A stretch of DNA of 62,000 nt from Cristatella mucedo (lineage: Eukaryota > Bryozoa > Phylactolaemata > Cristatellidae): the NCBI GenBank assembly GCA_009760855.2, contig WPIO01000020.1, forward strand, positions 6,050,001 to 6,112,000, given 5' to 3'. The notes beneath the pieces were generated by a model. The model was not told the origin of the DNA, searched no databases, and saw only the letters and a list, made by a program, of their open reading frames with translations. The position numbers and the translations under genes are program-made. This document shows, one piece after another, positions 23,263-34,990 of the stretch (positions are counted from its first letter, which is position 1; each line of letters begins with the position of its first letter).

Positions 23263-23620
23263 ATATACATTATATTATGTTAATTTTCTTTAGAGCTAAC
23301 TGGAAAGGAATTATTATTATTACCAAAACTATCTCTACTACCTCTTTAAACCACCAAATACTTTTTTGGAAAGCAGGTTGAAGTGTCGGTAAGCCAGCAC
23401 CACTAGTTCCCAATCTTAAAGTTTTTAATGAATAGATCCAAAATTAAAAAAAAAATAGAACTTTTTTCTAATTCTAGTAAATGCGTTTTTATGCAATAAA
23501 AATATATCTGATTTGATCAAATTTATGCGTTAGCGGCATGTAGCGAATCCGTATTAGGTTACGTGGACGGAAAGTATAGCCACGCTAATGATCTTATCAT
23601 TTACATTAACCATATAATTG
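23262..23620. other. No gene recognised
   Basis: AT-rich; nothing recognised before the LINE-A frame begins. Confidence 0.4.
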
Positions 23621-25507
23621 TTACGTTCTTTACTGAAAAAATTGAACACATTCGTGCCTCCATTAAGCCCCCTCCGACCAAAGCAATCGTCGTTCCTCAA
23701 CCTGTGACATTTTTTAAAAGATCCTCTGATGTTTCTGCCTGTGATGTGGCTGCCTTAATAAGGTCTAGCAAAAAGAGCTCGTCTCCTGAAGACCCTATAC
23801 CTTCATCTCTGTGGTCTTCACTTGCAGACCAACTTAGCCCTGCCATAACCAATATTTTTAATGCTTTTTTGGGAAAAGGGGTCGTCCCCAAGTCCTTCAA
23901 CTCGGCAATCGTTAGACCTATTCTTAAAAAGCCTGGATTAGACACAGAGGTCCTAGCAAACTATCGTCCAGTTTCCCTTCCGTTCTGATCAAAGATTCTT
24001 GAAAAAATTGTTGCTAAGCAGCTAGTTGAACATATTGAAAATAATGGAATGTCAGAAACATTTCAATCAGGTTTCAAGAGGCAGCACTCTACTGAAATTG
24101 CTCTCCTCCGTGTTAACAATGACATTCTACGTGGCAACGACGACGGGAATGTCACAGCCCTAGCTCTGCTAGATCTGTCTGCTGCCTTCGGCACCATTGA
24201 TCACGAAGTTCTGCTTGAACGACTGAGAACAACGATCGGTCTGGCAGACGAAGCACTGGCGTGGTTTAAATCATACTTGTCTGAGCGTGTTCAATCCGTG
24301 TCGTGTGGGGGTCAGGTCTCAGACATGAGAAGGGTCACCTGTGGAATCCTTCAAGGGTCTGTACTTGGTCCCTTGCTGTTCTCCATTTATACGCAACCTC
24401 TGGGAAAAGTGATTAAGTCCCATGGAATAGGATATCACTTCTATGCTGACGATACTCGGTTGTATTTGTCACTTAAACCGTCGGAATCTGCTGCAGAAAC
24501 TGAGAAACTGAATGCTTGCCTTGCCGATATTCGATCCTGGATGTCGGAAAACTTCCTGAAATTAAATGACGATAAAACCGAACTGCTTCTCATAGGACAC
24601 CCTAAGCGTGTGGCTGGATTAAAAGGCTTTGCTGTTCTAATAGGCAATGCTATTGTGCGACCTTCACCACGTGCTCGTAATCTAGGTGTCGTGTTCGATA
24701 GCTGCCTCAATTTCAAAAGCTTCATTCAGAAGACTGCCTCTACAGCTAGCCATCACATCCGATCCCTATCCAAGATTAGAAGCTGTCTCCCACAGTGGCT
24801 TGTAAAAATTTAACTAGCTCTTCAGTTCTGTCTCGGCTTGATTATTGTAATTCTCTTTTGGCTGGGCTACCAAAGAAAGCTATAATGCCACTACAGCGGA
24901 CTATGAATATGGCTGCAAGGCTGGTCTTCAAGTCCCAGCGGTTTGAGCACGTGTCACCTTTGCTGGAAGAGCTAGGATGGTTGCCGGTTGAGCAAAGGAT
25001 ACGGAGCAAAGTTCTTACGCTGACCGACCCACAAGGACCGCCACGGCTTGGCTCCTTCATACCTAGCTGAACTGCTACATCAGTTTCAGCCTGTTTGCGC
25101 CCTCAGGTCCTGTGTGGACAATAAATTAGCTGTCCCATTCCTCCGCTTAAAGACAGTTGGCGACAGAAGCTTTAGCTCTGGGGGTCCTAGACTGTGGAAC
25201 TCGCTTCCACAATTCTTACGCAACGACATCTACTCTCCAACTGCCGACTATGGCACATCTTTTTCAGCGGTCCTGAACTGCTACTTCTATGCTACTCACT
25301 ACCTCAACTGCTCTTCTAACTCTGCTATGGTTCCCACTTTCTCTTTGTTGCGTGAGACGAAGTCCGTTGGCTACCGAATGTGTACCGAAAGCCACTTAGG
25401 CTGTGAGTGGGCTATACAAAACTCTCTTGCGTAACGCCCACATGGTCTTTATGACTTTGTGGAGTTACTGACGGAGATACATTACATTACATTACATTAC
25501 ATTACGT
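23620..25507 (+). mobile_element. LINE-A, longest copy: reverse transcriptase with 3' end
   Basis: Non-LTR (L2/CR1-type) ORF2 from the pre-RT region to the terminus. Visible in order: ILKKPGLDTEVLANYRPVSLP, a stop near 23986, FQSGFKRQHSTEIALLRVNN, LLDLSAAFGTIDHEVLLERL, GILQGSVLGPLLFSIYTQPL, HFYADDTRLYLSLKPSESAA and LNDDKTELLLIGHPKRVAGL. The YADD catalytic pair is present, but the first catalytic Asp in F-D-T-I-D is Gly (AAFGTID), so the copy is inactive. Frameshifts near 24810 and 25045. The endonuclease is missing. Ends in GACGGAGATACATT and (ACATT)n. Confidence 0.93.
25479..25505 (+). repeat. (ACATT)n LINE-A terminal repeat
   Basis: About five ACATT units directly after the conserved LINE-A end. 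Family 3' simple repeats of this sort are expected of L2/CR1-type target-primed reverse transcription. Confidence 0.85.
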
Positions 25508-25539
25508 TGCACGTAACATCACAATCGCATTTTCTGACA

Positions 25540-27560
25540 ATCAATAAACTAGACTGAGCTGAGCTACAGTGCGTAGCCAAAAGCGGGTGCTCATGTCGAA
25601 GAGCGACTTGCTGACCAGCAAGCTACGAAAGGTGAAATGGTCGGCAAGCATTGTCGGTCGTCTTTGAATCCTGGACATTCGCTAGCTAATTCCTACCCAC
25701 CGTCCATAAAGCGGCTGAGTCCTTACCACTGAACTTCTAATACTTATATCTTCTGCAACGTTTCTCCACCAGTTTCTTTACGAAGCCACAAGCACGAATT
25801 CTGCTGCACTTGGGATTTTTCTGTAGCCCATCCATAGCCTAAGCAACTTTTGGTATGCGTATGGTAGTCAACAGACTTTATCTCGCACAATAAGGATACT
25901 GAGATAAGCATAGCTGCGTCAGCAGAACATTCCAGGAAGAAGTAGCAGCTGAGTACGGCAGGACAGGATGCCCAGCAGTCGGCTAAGGAAGTGGGTTTAT
26001 CAGTGCTGGACCTGCAGAGCAAATGCTTCTGTCACTAAAGTTTTTAAAACGTAACCGTGAAACAGCTAGTTTATTGATCATAGATGACCTTAGGGCGCGA
26101 GGCGTAGCCAGTGCTGCCGTGGTTCAGCTAGACATTAAGGAACCGTGCCTCAGCAGACTTTCCTGTTCCGGCTAACAGCATTAATCTGCATCTATTGATC
26201 AACCTCGAGCCATCTCAGCTCCTCAAAACAAGTGAACACGTGGCTAAACCTCCTTTTGTTTTGCTACCCTTGCAGCATAAACCATTCCAGCTGTAGTGGA
26301 CTGCTGTCTTTTGTCGGTAACTCAAATAAAGTGGAATTGCAGTAATCGCCAGAACCAGGCGGCCAGTTAAATTTTAAGTCAGCCATCATGGTAGACAGTG
26401 CCTAATCCTAGAGAGATATCAGATGTGATCGCTAGCTGTGGAAGAAGCTTTTAGTAATAAAATGTTCTAAATTTAGGCTGTGGTCAAAGACGACACATAC
26501 AATTCCGAGTCCTTGATGACGGTCGGACAACACAGGCATCAATTAGATGAGCAATGGCTCGTAGTACAGCAGTTTGCTTGGAGTGTCCGATTGGTGGGAG
26601 TTTGGCTTTATTGTCACTTTGTTGAAGGCAATTGGCCAATATCCTGGACGGAATTTGTGCAAGACAAGCACTAAGCTTCTTGTTCACTGCAAAAAATTCC
26701 GAAAGCTGTAAAGAGAAACACTGCTGGGGCATCGTCAGCAGTTTGGTAGTAGCAGAGCCATTTGGTCCAAATCACTTTTCCCAGAGGCTCAGTATAAATA
26801 GAGAATTTCAAAGGACCGATAATTGACCCTCGTCAGACTCTACGGTTGACTGGTAATCTGGATAAAACTTGGCCACAGCACGACTTAGATTAAACTTGAC
26901 AAGACCAGTGGGGTGTGAACGCCTGAGCCTCTTCTGCCAGACTAATTTTTATTATCGATCGTTGAAGTACGATATCGTGATCACGAGATACGGTCAACCT
27001 GCACTGACAGCTGGAAAGAAATGCTGAGAGTAGCTGTGAACATGACTGGTAGCTTTATATATTTTGCGAAAGCATACAATGTCTACAGTAAATTAACCTG
27101 CTGGCACGCTGCCAATGTTAACACAGTGCACTACATAGACAATACGCACATTTCCTTGGGTTTTGTTAGAAATCGATTTTAATTGGCTAGATTCTGTTCA
27201 TGCTAAATCTGGTCTGTCTCTCAAATCCGGCATCGCTGGCCAGCAATTACCAAGACTTTGCCTAAGGTCACTAAATAAAAAGCCGTGAAAAGGTAAATGT
27301 TTTTCTAGGGCTATGTATGCATGCTAATGCGTGAGAGGACAACAGCAACGATCTCTAGTTAGGGTATGTTTATGCGGTCCGCTTTGTCTATTTCCCAAGG
27401 CGGTGTAGCCATTGCCAATGTGCTTACTTGATGTTTTCGCTGTAACAATTGTTGCTTACATAAACTCGTGCAAGTAATAGATCAATAGTCTGCTTACTGA
27501 CCAGAGTCACACAAAGAATGAGTTAGCAGAAATTCAACTCCTCCTGCTTCACAAACTCGG
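25540..27560. repeat. Duplicated block, copy 2 (contains decayed LINE-A, minus strand)
   Basis: Paralogue of 17050-19420. The antisense LINE-A frames near 25744-26022 and 26484-26732 include LLCEIKSVDYHTHTKSCLGY and an eroded DDKT-like segment. Lacks the LINE-B insertion found in copy 1. Confidence 0.7.
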
Positions 27561-27707
27561 GGGTAAAAAAACTAATATGTGATTCTCTTGTTTCATCAAA
27601 CACGTACTTGCATTTGCACTCAAAAACAAATGTGGATTTATTTAAAGATGTTTGGCTGAGGATTAGTATCGACGGACCTTCTGGTCCCTCGAATAGTGCT
27701 AATAACA

Positions 27708-27845
27708 GCCGAACTGGTTTAGTCTAGAGGTTAAGGTGCTCGCCCCGATCAAGGTCTGACTGAGGTCGTGGGCTCGAGCCCCGAGGCATGTGTGAAGCGC
27801 CTGAATAGAGATTAAGTTCTCTTGGGGCGCTATATAAATAAATTT
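27708..27845 (+). mobile_element. SINE-C, best preserved copy
   Basis: Head GGTTTAGTCTAGAGGTTAAG, B box GTGGGCTCGAGCCCC, tail GCGCCTGAATAGAGATTAAG and TTGGGGCGCTATATAAATAA. Useful as the family reference. Confidence 0.85.
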
Positions 27846-27879
27846 ATATTATAATGATACTAATAATAGAAATAATAAT

Positions 27880-28085
27880 AGCTATTATTATATCGCTCCC
27901 AGAGAACGCAATCTCTTTCTAGGCACTTCACATTTGCTGCAAAGGAAGCATAATTGAATGGTTAAGGATAACATGCTCAATGACTACAAGCCTAACTTGG
28001 TTAGAGGTGACGTGCACATGGTCATTATGAAAATATGGTTAGTGGCGGCATTCGCAGTGTAAGCACACATAAGCACACGAAGGAA
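27880..28085 (-). mobile_element. LINE-B 3' UTR and tail
   Basis: Reverse complement of the terminal tail (CCAGAGAACGCAATCTCTTTC) and the 3' UTR with GCAGTGTAAGCACACATAAGC. Abuts a plus-strand LINE-B fragment. Confidence 0.7.
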
Positions 28086-28099
28086 TTCTCAGTCGCAAG

Positions 28100-28680
28100 C
28101 TTCTCAGTTGCCACATTACACCACTTCCCGAAGATCTGCACTGGTTAACGGTCAAAAGGCTCATCGACTTTAAGATTGGTAACTCACTTTAAGGTTCGGC
28201 CATTCTTTGGATCCAAAAAATCTATCAGAGCTACTCCATAAAAATGATAGGTATCGCTTAGACCTGCTTTTCTGAATAACTTTATTTAGCTATACAACTC
28301 AAACGAACCTGAGAGACCGTTTCTTTAAATCTCATGTTTCCATAGCCTTGAATTCACTCCCTACTGACGACACAATTTTCTCGATTCAATGGAATTTTAA
28401 AAGAAGCTAAAACTCTCTTTTTCTCGTTTCGTTCGCTTGTTCCTTGTGATTCATTCTTTGAGTGATGCTACGTGCTGACACTGCCTAGAACTAATAACCG
28501 TATTTACGTGTTGATAGTGTGCATGCCATCTCTAACTTAGTTATGCATGCTGAGACTGTGACTATTACTTACTATTTGATAGTGCTTCGTTAACAGTTTG
28601 TGTAAAGTGCCTAGAATGAGATTAAGTTCTTTGAGGTTGCTATACAAATTAATCAATATATCATATTATCATCCAAGGAG
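28100..28680 (+). mobile_element. LINE-B, old and diverged
   Basis: CTCAGTTGCCACATTACACC and CTGCACTGGTTAACGGTCAA mark the HITPLLADLHWLPV region; tail at GTGCCTAGAATGAGATTAAG. Many indels. Confidence 0.68.
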
Positions 28681-29530
28681 ATTCACAAGTATGGGGCTTT
28701 AGGCATGGTCTACTTCTGTTTATAGTCTATACTCTCTGTCTTGCAGAAATAGTATCCACCCTCAAACTCGGTGGCAATTTTGACGTGTATGATACTGAGC
28801 TGTTCCTTTTGTTTCTGTTTGTCCCAGCTTTCCTGCACGAAAATCTCGCTCAACTTACCTGCTGCGTGCATTGCTGGCATTCACACTCGGATGGCAGCAA
28901 ATTAAGTCAAAACGTAATGACTCAAAAAGACAATTTACTAGTTACGGGAAATCTTGAGTTTAGTTTGTGTTCCTGCTAATAATCCAGCATTCTAACAAGG
29001 CATCTAGGGTGCACGGCATGAGCCCCCTCTTAATCGCTCTTGTACGAGTAAGCCTGCGGTGCTGCAAGTGATGGATGTGGAATGCGAATATTACTGGTGG
29101 AGGTTAAGGGATTTACCTGGAGGACGGGAAGGGGCAAGAGAGATCAGAGATGGCGCTGCGGGATATTTGCTGTTGTCACGTGGTTCATCCAGGCTTGCTG
29201 GATGCTCTGCTTCCCGGATCCCACCGTCTCGACGGCTGCAAGATGCCGGCTAGACCCGGGGACCAGGGCAATGAGCACCACGGCTCAAATCACCGACAGG
29301 CAGCCCTAGCTGTTACTCAGCAACGGTCGGCTCAACTGCGTACCCATTGAGAACCGAGATGGCTCCAGATCACTCTGGGTCAGTGCTCAGAAGTGCCCCA
29401 TAAAGCTACTGCAGCGCGAGACTCGGCGGGGCCGAGCTAGAAATTATCCAAGGTGATGACGCTCTGCCCAACGTCGTCTTCAAACCGGCTGAGATGGTAA
29501 CCGGCACGCTTCGCCTGCAGAGGTCTGTTG
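28680..29530. other. No gene recognised; GC-rich from about 29060
   Basis: The second half has the same GC-rich composition as the R2-like remnant that follows and may be its decayed upstream part, but I could not identify conserved motifs there. Confidence 0.35.
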
Positions 29531-30075
29531 CAGGAGAGCAGTGAGTATCTCAGCTCGACCAGGGCAAAGTGTACAGGTGCATCCGCACCGACCACTTAGG
29601 CACGCACAGGCATTTCTTTCGCACCGGCCTTAGAGTGTCGTTCAAGGCCTGATGCTTCGTTCACCGAGCCCGCATGAACCGCTTCCGGTGAGCACCGTGA
29701 GCCACCGCTTTGATCCCTCGGAATCAACCACACGCCGTCGCTGCCCCGGGAAAGAGAGACGCTGTTTCGCAGGCTCTCGAACTACTGCTCCACGATACCG
29801 GCCATCAGGGCCAGGCACTACACGATCCTGAACCGTCTCTACGACGCCTTCCCGGATAACGTGCCACAATGGACAAAGCTGGACAGATGCACTGTGATGA
29901 GCGATAGCTAGCTGCGCCCGGACCTCGTCGTCGACGACAAGACGAAAGCAATCATCAGCGACGTGGTCCTGTTCGACAACGAAGATAATGCTTCGGTGAA
30001 AGCCGCGCATCGGAGGATCGCGAAATACGCAAGCGTCACGCGCGACTTCTGGTCCCAGGGTCGGGCGTCAGCATC
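29530..30075 (+). mobile_element. R2-like non-LTR element, restriction-like endonuclease region, decayed
   Basis: Translation shows, in order, DQGKVY..., HFFRTGLRVSFKA followed by a stop where R2 proteins have Trp, CFVHRARMNRFR, RETLFRRLSNYCSTIPAIRA, RHYTILNRLYDAF, a TAG, then LRPDLVVDDKTKAIISDVVL and KAAHRRIAKYASVTRDF. This is the order in R2-group C-termini: HRARLN segment, Cys/His cluster, then RPD...D-V endonuclease core. At least three in-frame stops; the RT was not recovered. GC-rich against an AT-rich background. Confidence 0.75.
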
Positions 30076-30079
30076 TGTC

Positions 30080-30290
30080 CTGTTACGTTACTGTGTCTCC
30101 TGCAGCAGCGCTAGTGGAGTCTCACGGAGACACGAAGACTCGAGCAGGCGAACGTGAGTGGTGAATGAGACTCAAATCTTTATTCCCTCAGCAGGTACAT
30201 AAACGAGCTAGGGGCTGACTCACCACAAATAAGGGAGTGCATTTGTGGTGAGCCACTTTGTTGGGCCACATGCTTACATCAAAGGCTGCA
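30080..30290 (-). repeat. Possible LTR-like repeat
   Basis: On the minus strand it reads AATAAAGATTTGAGTCTCAT and ends with a TAACGTAACA-type terminus, reminiscent of an LTR. The motif CTCCACTAGCGCTGC recurs at 43127-43142. No second LTR or primer-binding site was seen. Confidence 0.25.
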
Positions 30291-31110
30291 CCGAGTCAAT
30301 TGCTCAACCACCTGAGCGGGTGGGGCATACATTAGCGGCCGAGAAGCAACAGGTGCACAAAAGAGTCCCACCATCTGTTTGAGGAGCTCGCTGATCTCCG
30401 TATCTGGGTAATGAGCTGTGTTTTGATGCCCTTGGCATCGAAGCTCTGTACCGGAAGTTCTTCCAGCAACTACGTGCAGGCACGGCAGTGCTCAGCAGCA
30501 CCGAGCTGTGGGCCCAGTTTTCCACTGAGGGAAGCAACCTTGCTGAAGTTTAGAGCAGTAATCCTCAGCCCACGGGGGAGGACGGCGTACTACCTGCACT
30601 TGCTTATTATCACTGTTCTAGAATACAAATCTTTTTTGTCAATTATACCAACAATCAAATCGTCCGAAATACCGTTCGGAGAAACGGATTAGGCCCGCCC
30701 TTATAATACTTCTTTAGAATTTTTCTGCCCTTTATGACCCCAAGAATTCCCTCGAGAACACGATGGCTTGCAGTCAGCCGGTGGCTGACGTCACCTTAAG
30801 ATTTTGGCAGTGCGATTGTCTATTGAAACCGCAGCTAATGACTGCTTGCACCATTTAAAAAAATAACCTCCAATCGCCTCTTACGGGATGGGATTAACAC
30901 TAGTGAACTCGTTCCCAAGTAAAAAAAAACTAGCTTTCCAAAGCGAATGTGACAGCTGTCACATTACAGTTGCATTTAATTATCCCGCGTAGTATAACAT
31001 ATGCAGACCAAAGGTCGCGCTAATGAGCTTGAAAGATTCAAATGATGTAGCTGCAATATTTTTCTTAGTTATGGAAACTTCTGTGGCCGAAACTTGCATA
31101 TGCCAGCTAG
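30290..31110. other. No gene recognised
   Basis: Includes a plus-strand frame near 30430-30560 rich in charged residues and unrecognised, and a segment (31010-31085) repeated near 5620-5700. Confidence 0.35.
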
Positions 31111-31114
31111 CACT

Positions 31115-31545
31115 ATCAATATAATGTAATGTATCTCCGTCAGTAACTCCACAAAGTCATAAAGACCATGTGGGTGTTACGCAGGAGAGTTTTGTATAGC
31201 GCACACAGCCTAAGCGGCTTTCGGTACGTATTCGGTACCCAAAAGACTTCGTCTCACGCAACAAAGAGAAAGTGGGTAGCATAGCAGAGTTAGGAGAGCA
31301 GTTGAGGTAGTGAGTAGCATAGAAGTAGCTGTTCAGGACCGCTGAAAAAGACGTGCCATAGTCGGCAGTTGGAAAGTAGATGTCGTTGCGTAAGAATTGT
31401 GGAAGCGAGTTCCACAGTCTAGGACCTGCAGAGCTAAAGCTTCTGTCGCCAACTGTCTTTAAGTGGAGGAATGGGACAGGTAATTTATTGTCCACACAGG
31501 ACCTGAGGGTGCGAACAGGCTGAAACCGGTGCAGCAGTTCCGCAG
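31115..31545 (-). mobile_element. LINE-A 3' end
   Basis: Starts with the reversed terminus (ATGTAATGTATCTCCGTCAG) and continues into a 112-codon antisense frame with LPVPFLHLKTVGDRSFSSAG. Meets a plus-strand LINE-B head to head near 31545. Confidence 0.85.
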
Positions 31546-31559
31546 GTCCGTACGTCTAA

Positions 31560-32720
31560 CTTTATTTGTAAGATTTATACTCTTTCTTTTGCCGATTTGT
31601 ATGCCAAACACAATATAGGCTTTCACTTGTATGTAGATGACACTCAATTGCACCTTTGCTTTGATCCATCCCAGCCTACCAGCATGTTGAATTCTTACAA
31701 GTCCCTTACGGAATGTATTGATGCTAATGACATCCTCACAAATTGATGGCAAATTTGATTAAATTGAATGATAAGAAAACCAAATTACTAGATATGGGTA
31801 AACTAAGTGTGATTCAGAAATAGGAAAGACTGACGTTCATAATCGGCTTTGCCAGCATATCTCCTGTCAAATCTGCTAGAAATCTAGGTGTCATATTCCA
31901 AAGTGACGTTTCGGTAGACTAATGCATCAGCAACACAATCAAGTCTGCCCACTTTCAGCTACATAACATTGCTAAAATTCGGGCTTGTTTAGACAAGGAT
32001 ACCAAATCCAAGTTGGTCAATGCATTTGCGACACCCCGTCTTGACTTCTGTTACTCACTATGTGCTGGTCTACCGGCCCGTGCAATCAGGGGCTCACAGT
32101 TGATGCAAAACTCTTTGGCTAGGCTTGTCGTGAGCATCGCAGTAAATACATCACACCACTTCTCGCTGACCTGCAGTGGCTCCCAGTCAAGGAAATCCTT
32201 GACTTCAAGATTTTGTCATTCAATTTTAGCTCGCACCATTCTTTCGGTCCAGCCTCCTTATCAAATATACTGCCCCCCTAAGCTAAGCATCGCACCATTC
32301 GCTTTTCATAATCTAATTGCTTACCTATACCTCATACAAATCTCAAATCATTTTGAGACCCTGCCTTTAGCGCGTGTGCTCCTAAAGCCTAGAACTTCCG
32401 ACTTGCATCACGGCATCTCCTGACGTGACCACATTAAAAAAGAAACTAAAAACGCACATATTTATCACAGTATTGAGTGGGTCCATGTGATTCAAACTTT
32501 ATGTGCTTATGTGTGCTGACACTGCATGCTGCCTCTAACTGTACTTCCACGCCGACCCTCTGCAAGTCACTCCTAACCATGCTATTCTTGCTGTTTATTG
32601 AGCATGCTACTGCTGATCGTTTGATCGTGCTTCATTTGCAGCACTGGTAAAGCGCCGAGAAAGAATTGATTTATCTGGGGCGCTTTATAAAATGCATTAT
32701 TTTATTATTATCCTTATCAT
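31560..32720 (+). mobile_element. LINE-B: YxDD to tail
   Basis: FHLYVDDTQLHLCFDPSQPT shows the reverse transcriptase active site as YVDD. Then ISPVKSARNLGVIFQSDVSV and HFS..DLQWLPVKE, many stops, and the tail with (ATT)n near 32700. Confidence 0.85.
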
Positions 32721-33530
32721 TACGTCCGTCACTACCAGTTGGATACGAATAGAAAGTGGTGCATCGCGACGCAAGTTGACTTACGAATGGTCAGTAAATA
32801 GAGGATAGAGCATAGAGAGGTAGCCATTGGCCAAAGTGGTGTTCCTCCTCCTTTGTGGGGGGGGGTAGAGTCGGAAGCAGGGTAGTCTTATTGCGAAGTG
32901 ACGTCTTCTTGCAAAAAGTTGACGTTTGAGCGTACCAATATTTAGTTAACTTCAGTCTTATCGCATGGTTTCAAGTATTGTTCTGGTGTCTGTCTAGGCT
33001 TCAAAGTTACTGTTAACACACTTCTCCGGAGACGTGGTTCTACGTAGACACTACATTCAGCCAAAGATGAGGTTTTCGAGTTCCAGGGCCTACTTCCACG
33101 AAGAAATGCTTTGAAAAATTTATTTTTAAACAGTTTCGGTTCGATCTTTTGTTTTTCGTCTTAGCTTTGGATCGTATTTGTAACGTGTTCGTCGATTGAG
33201 AAGCATAAGAGATCAATGTAAGGTTCTTTTACCGCTGGATTTAAAACTCATTTAATAGGCTCAATCCCGTAGCCGACTGCTTTCAATCAATCTGTACTTT
33301 GAAATGACAGTTTCTTTTTATCCGCCGCTTCAGGTGCCAACCACATATACAGTCAGTCTTTCACGGGTTACAATTGGTGCAAAATATTTATGAGGGTTTT
33401 ACTTAATCTGTTAGACTCTTTTAATTTCCTTCATTTTCTAATTTAATAGCGTAGGTCGTGTATCGGATTCGGCTCTCCAGTCACCTATCAGTGTAGGAGT
33501 AATAGTGGAAGCTTGACACCCAATTTTCAG
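32720..33530. other. No gene recognised
   Basis: A G run at about 32858-32867. No supported open frame or repeat match. Confidence 0.4.
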
Positions 33531-33539
33531 TAATACGTG

Positions 33540-34250
33540 CTCACGAAAATCAGGCAAAGACTAATAACTCACTGCTTACTGGCCTACCAGCATGTGCCAT
33601 CAGGCGATTGCAGCTGGTGTAAAACTCTGCAGCTTGGCTTGTCTGTCGTGAGCGTCCCAGTTGCCACATTACTCCACTTCTCGCCGACCTGCACTGGCTA
33701 CCAGTCAAGCAACGGATTGACTTCAAGGTTTTGTCGCTCACTTTTAGGTCTCTTCATTCTATGGCTCCAGCCTATCTCTCCGACATACTCCCCCATCAGG
33801 CCAAGCATCGTACCACCCGCTTTTCGGAATCCAACAGTCTACAAAAACCTCGTACAAACCTTAAATCTTTTGGAGACCGTGCATTTAGTTCGTATGCTCC
33901 CAAAGCCTGGAACTCCCTCCCGACCTGCCTCAGAACATCCCCTGACCTGACCACATTTAAAAGGAACCTAAAAACACACCTATTTAGGACAGCATTTAGT
34001 GGGTCCCTGTGATTCGTCCTTGATGTGCTTATGCATGCTGACACTGTGCATGCTGCCACTAACCACATTAGCGTGCTGACCCTGTGCATGTCACCCTTAA
34101 CCATATTATTCATTTTGTTTGTTTTTCAAGCATGATTTTACTTACCATTCAATTGCATTTCCCTTTGCTGCAAATGTAAAGCGCCTAGAAAGAGATTAAG
34201 TTCTCTAAGGGTGCTTTATCAAGTACATTATTAATATTATTATTAATTAG
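33540..34250 (+). mobile_element. LINE-B, 3' part
   Basis: Two frames give the family's LAYQHVPSGDCSWCKTLQLG and then SFGDRAFSSYAPKAWNSLPT with KRNLKTHLFRTAFSGSL to the natural stop. Complete tail. One of the best C-terminal copies. Confidence 0.88.
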
Positions 34251-34763
34251 CTTGAAGCCTTTGGAGGACATTTCAAGAAATTCCAGCCTTAAAGTCCTGA
34301 ATTGAGCAATCACAAAAAATTAGTCTCGGTACCTCAATTGCAACATGGCAGAGCCGATGACTATGAGACCCCTGCAGGATCGTTCCCGCACTCAAAGCGA
34401 CATTCCGTTTTGACATTCATTCTCATTACAGATGGCTTCTGCTCGCTCCGTACTTTTTAAGTAAACATTTATTGCCAGTTAAAGTTGGACTAAGAAATTT
34501 TTGAGAGGATGGAGAATAATAAGCCACAATCAGTTGAATATTGGCTGTTTAGGGCAATCATTTGAGCTTCAAATAGTAAGGCGGGCGTCATGGTTCTATG
34601 CCCTTTGATACTTTGGTCACTTCTTATCAATTGGTCTCGCTGAAGCAGGTCTGCGTGATAGCCAAGTTTATGCCACGTCTAATTTAAGTGGCTGAATTCT
34701 ATTGCATCCTGACTCAAGTGAATGTCCTGATTCAATCGATTTTTCTGATTCACAACAGGTATA

Positions 34764-34990
34764 CCCGATGTGAGAAGTTGAAGATGCTTTCACCGTGTCT
34801 GTCGACATCACGAAGGCACCAGTAGTGGATGAAGCCGTAGTTTTATTGGTATTAAACGTTATCGATGGTTTGGCAGTATATGCTGACGTCGTGAAACTCC
34901 TAATAGTAGATGGGGAAGTGGTTGTCTTGGTGTTTAAAATTGTCGATGCTTTCGGCCTGTCTGCTGCCGTCACGAAGACGTTAAAAGTAA
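34764..34990 (-). pseudogene. Paralogue of the Ser/Thr repeat exon (copy 2)
   Basis: Minus-strand open frame of Thr/Ser/Ala-rich 27-residue units, for example FNVFVTAADRPKASTILNTK. It starts at an acceptor GGCCTAG|TT in the same phase as copy 1 and has no stop through the repeats. The downstream donor of copy 1 is not conserved; CATCGG|GTATAC is a possible substitute. It is called with the pseudogene because its partner PAN exon is broken. Confidence 0.45.

Noticed and set aside
23012-23270. Long Arg-Asp, Glu-Thr and Leu-Cys repeat open frames
   Set aside because: They are the three readings of the (GAGACA)n microsatellite and have no start context or splice support.
24441-24725. Minus-strand 94-residue frame within LINE-A, and similar antisense frames in other copies
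   Set aside because: Shadow of the strongly coding plus-strand reverse transcriptase.
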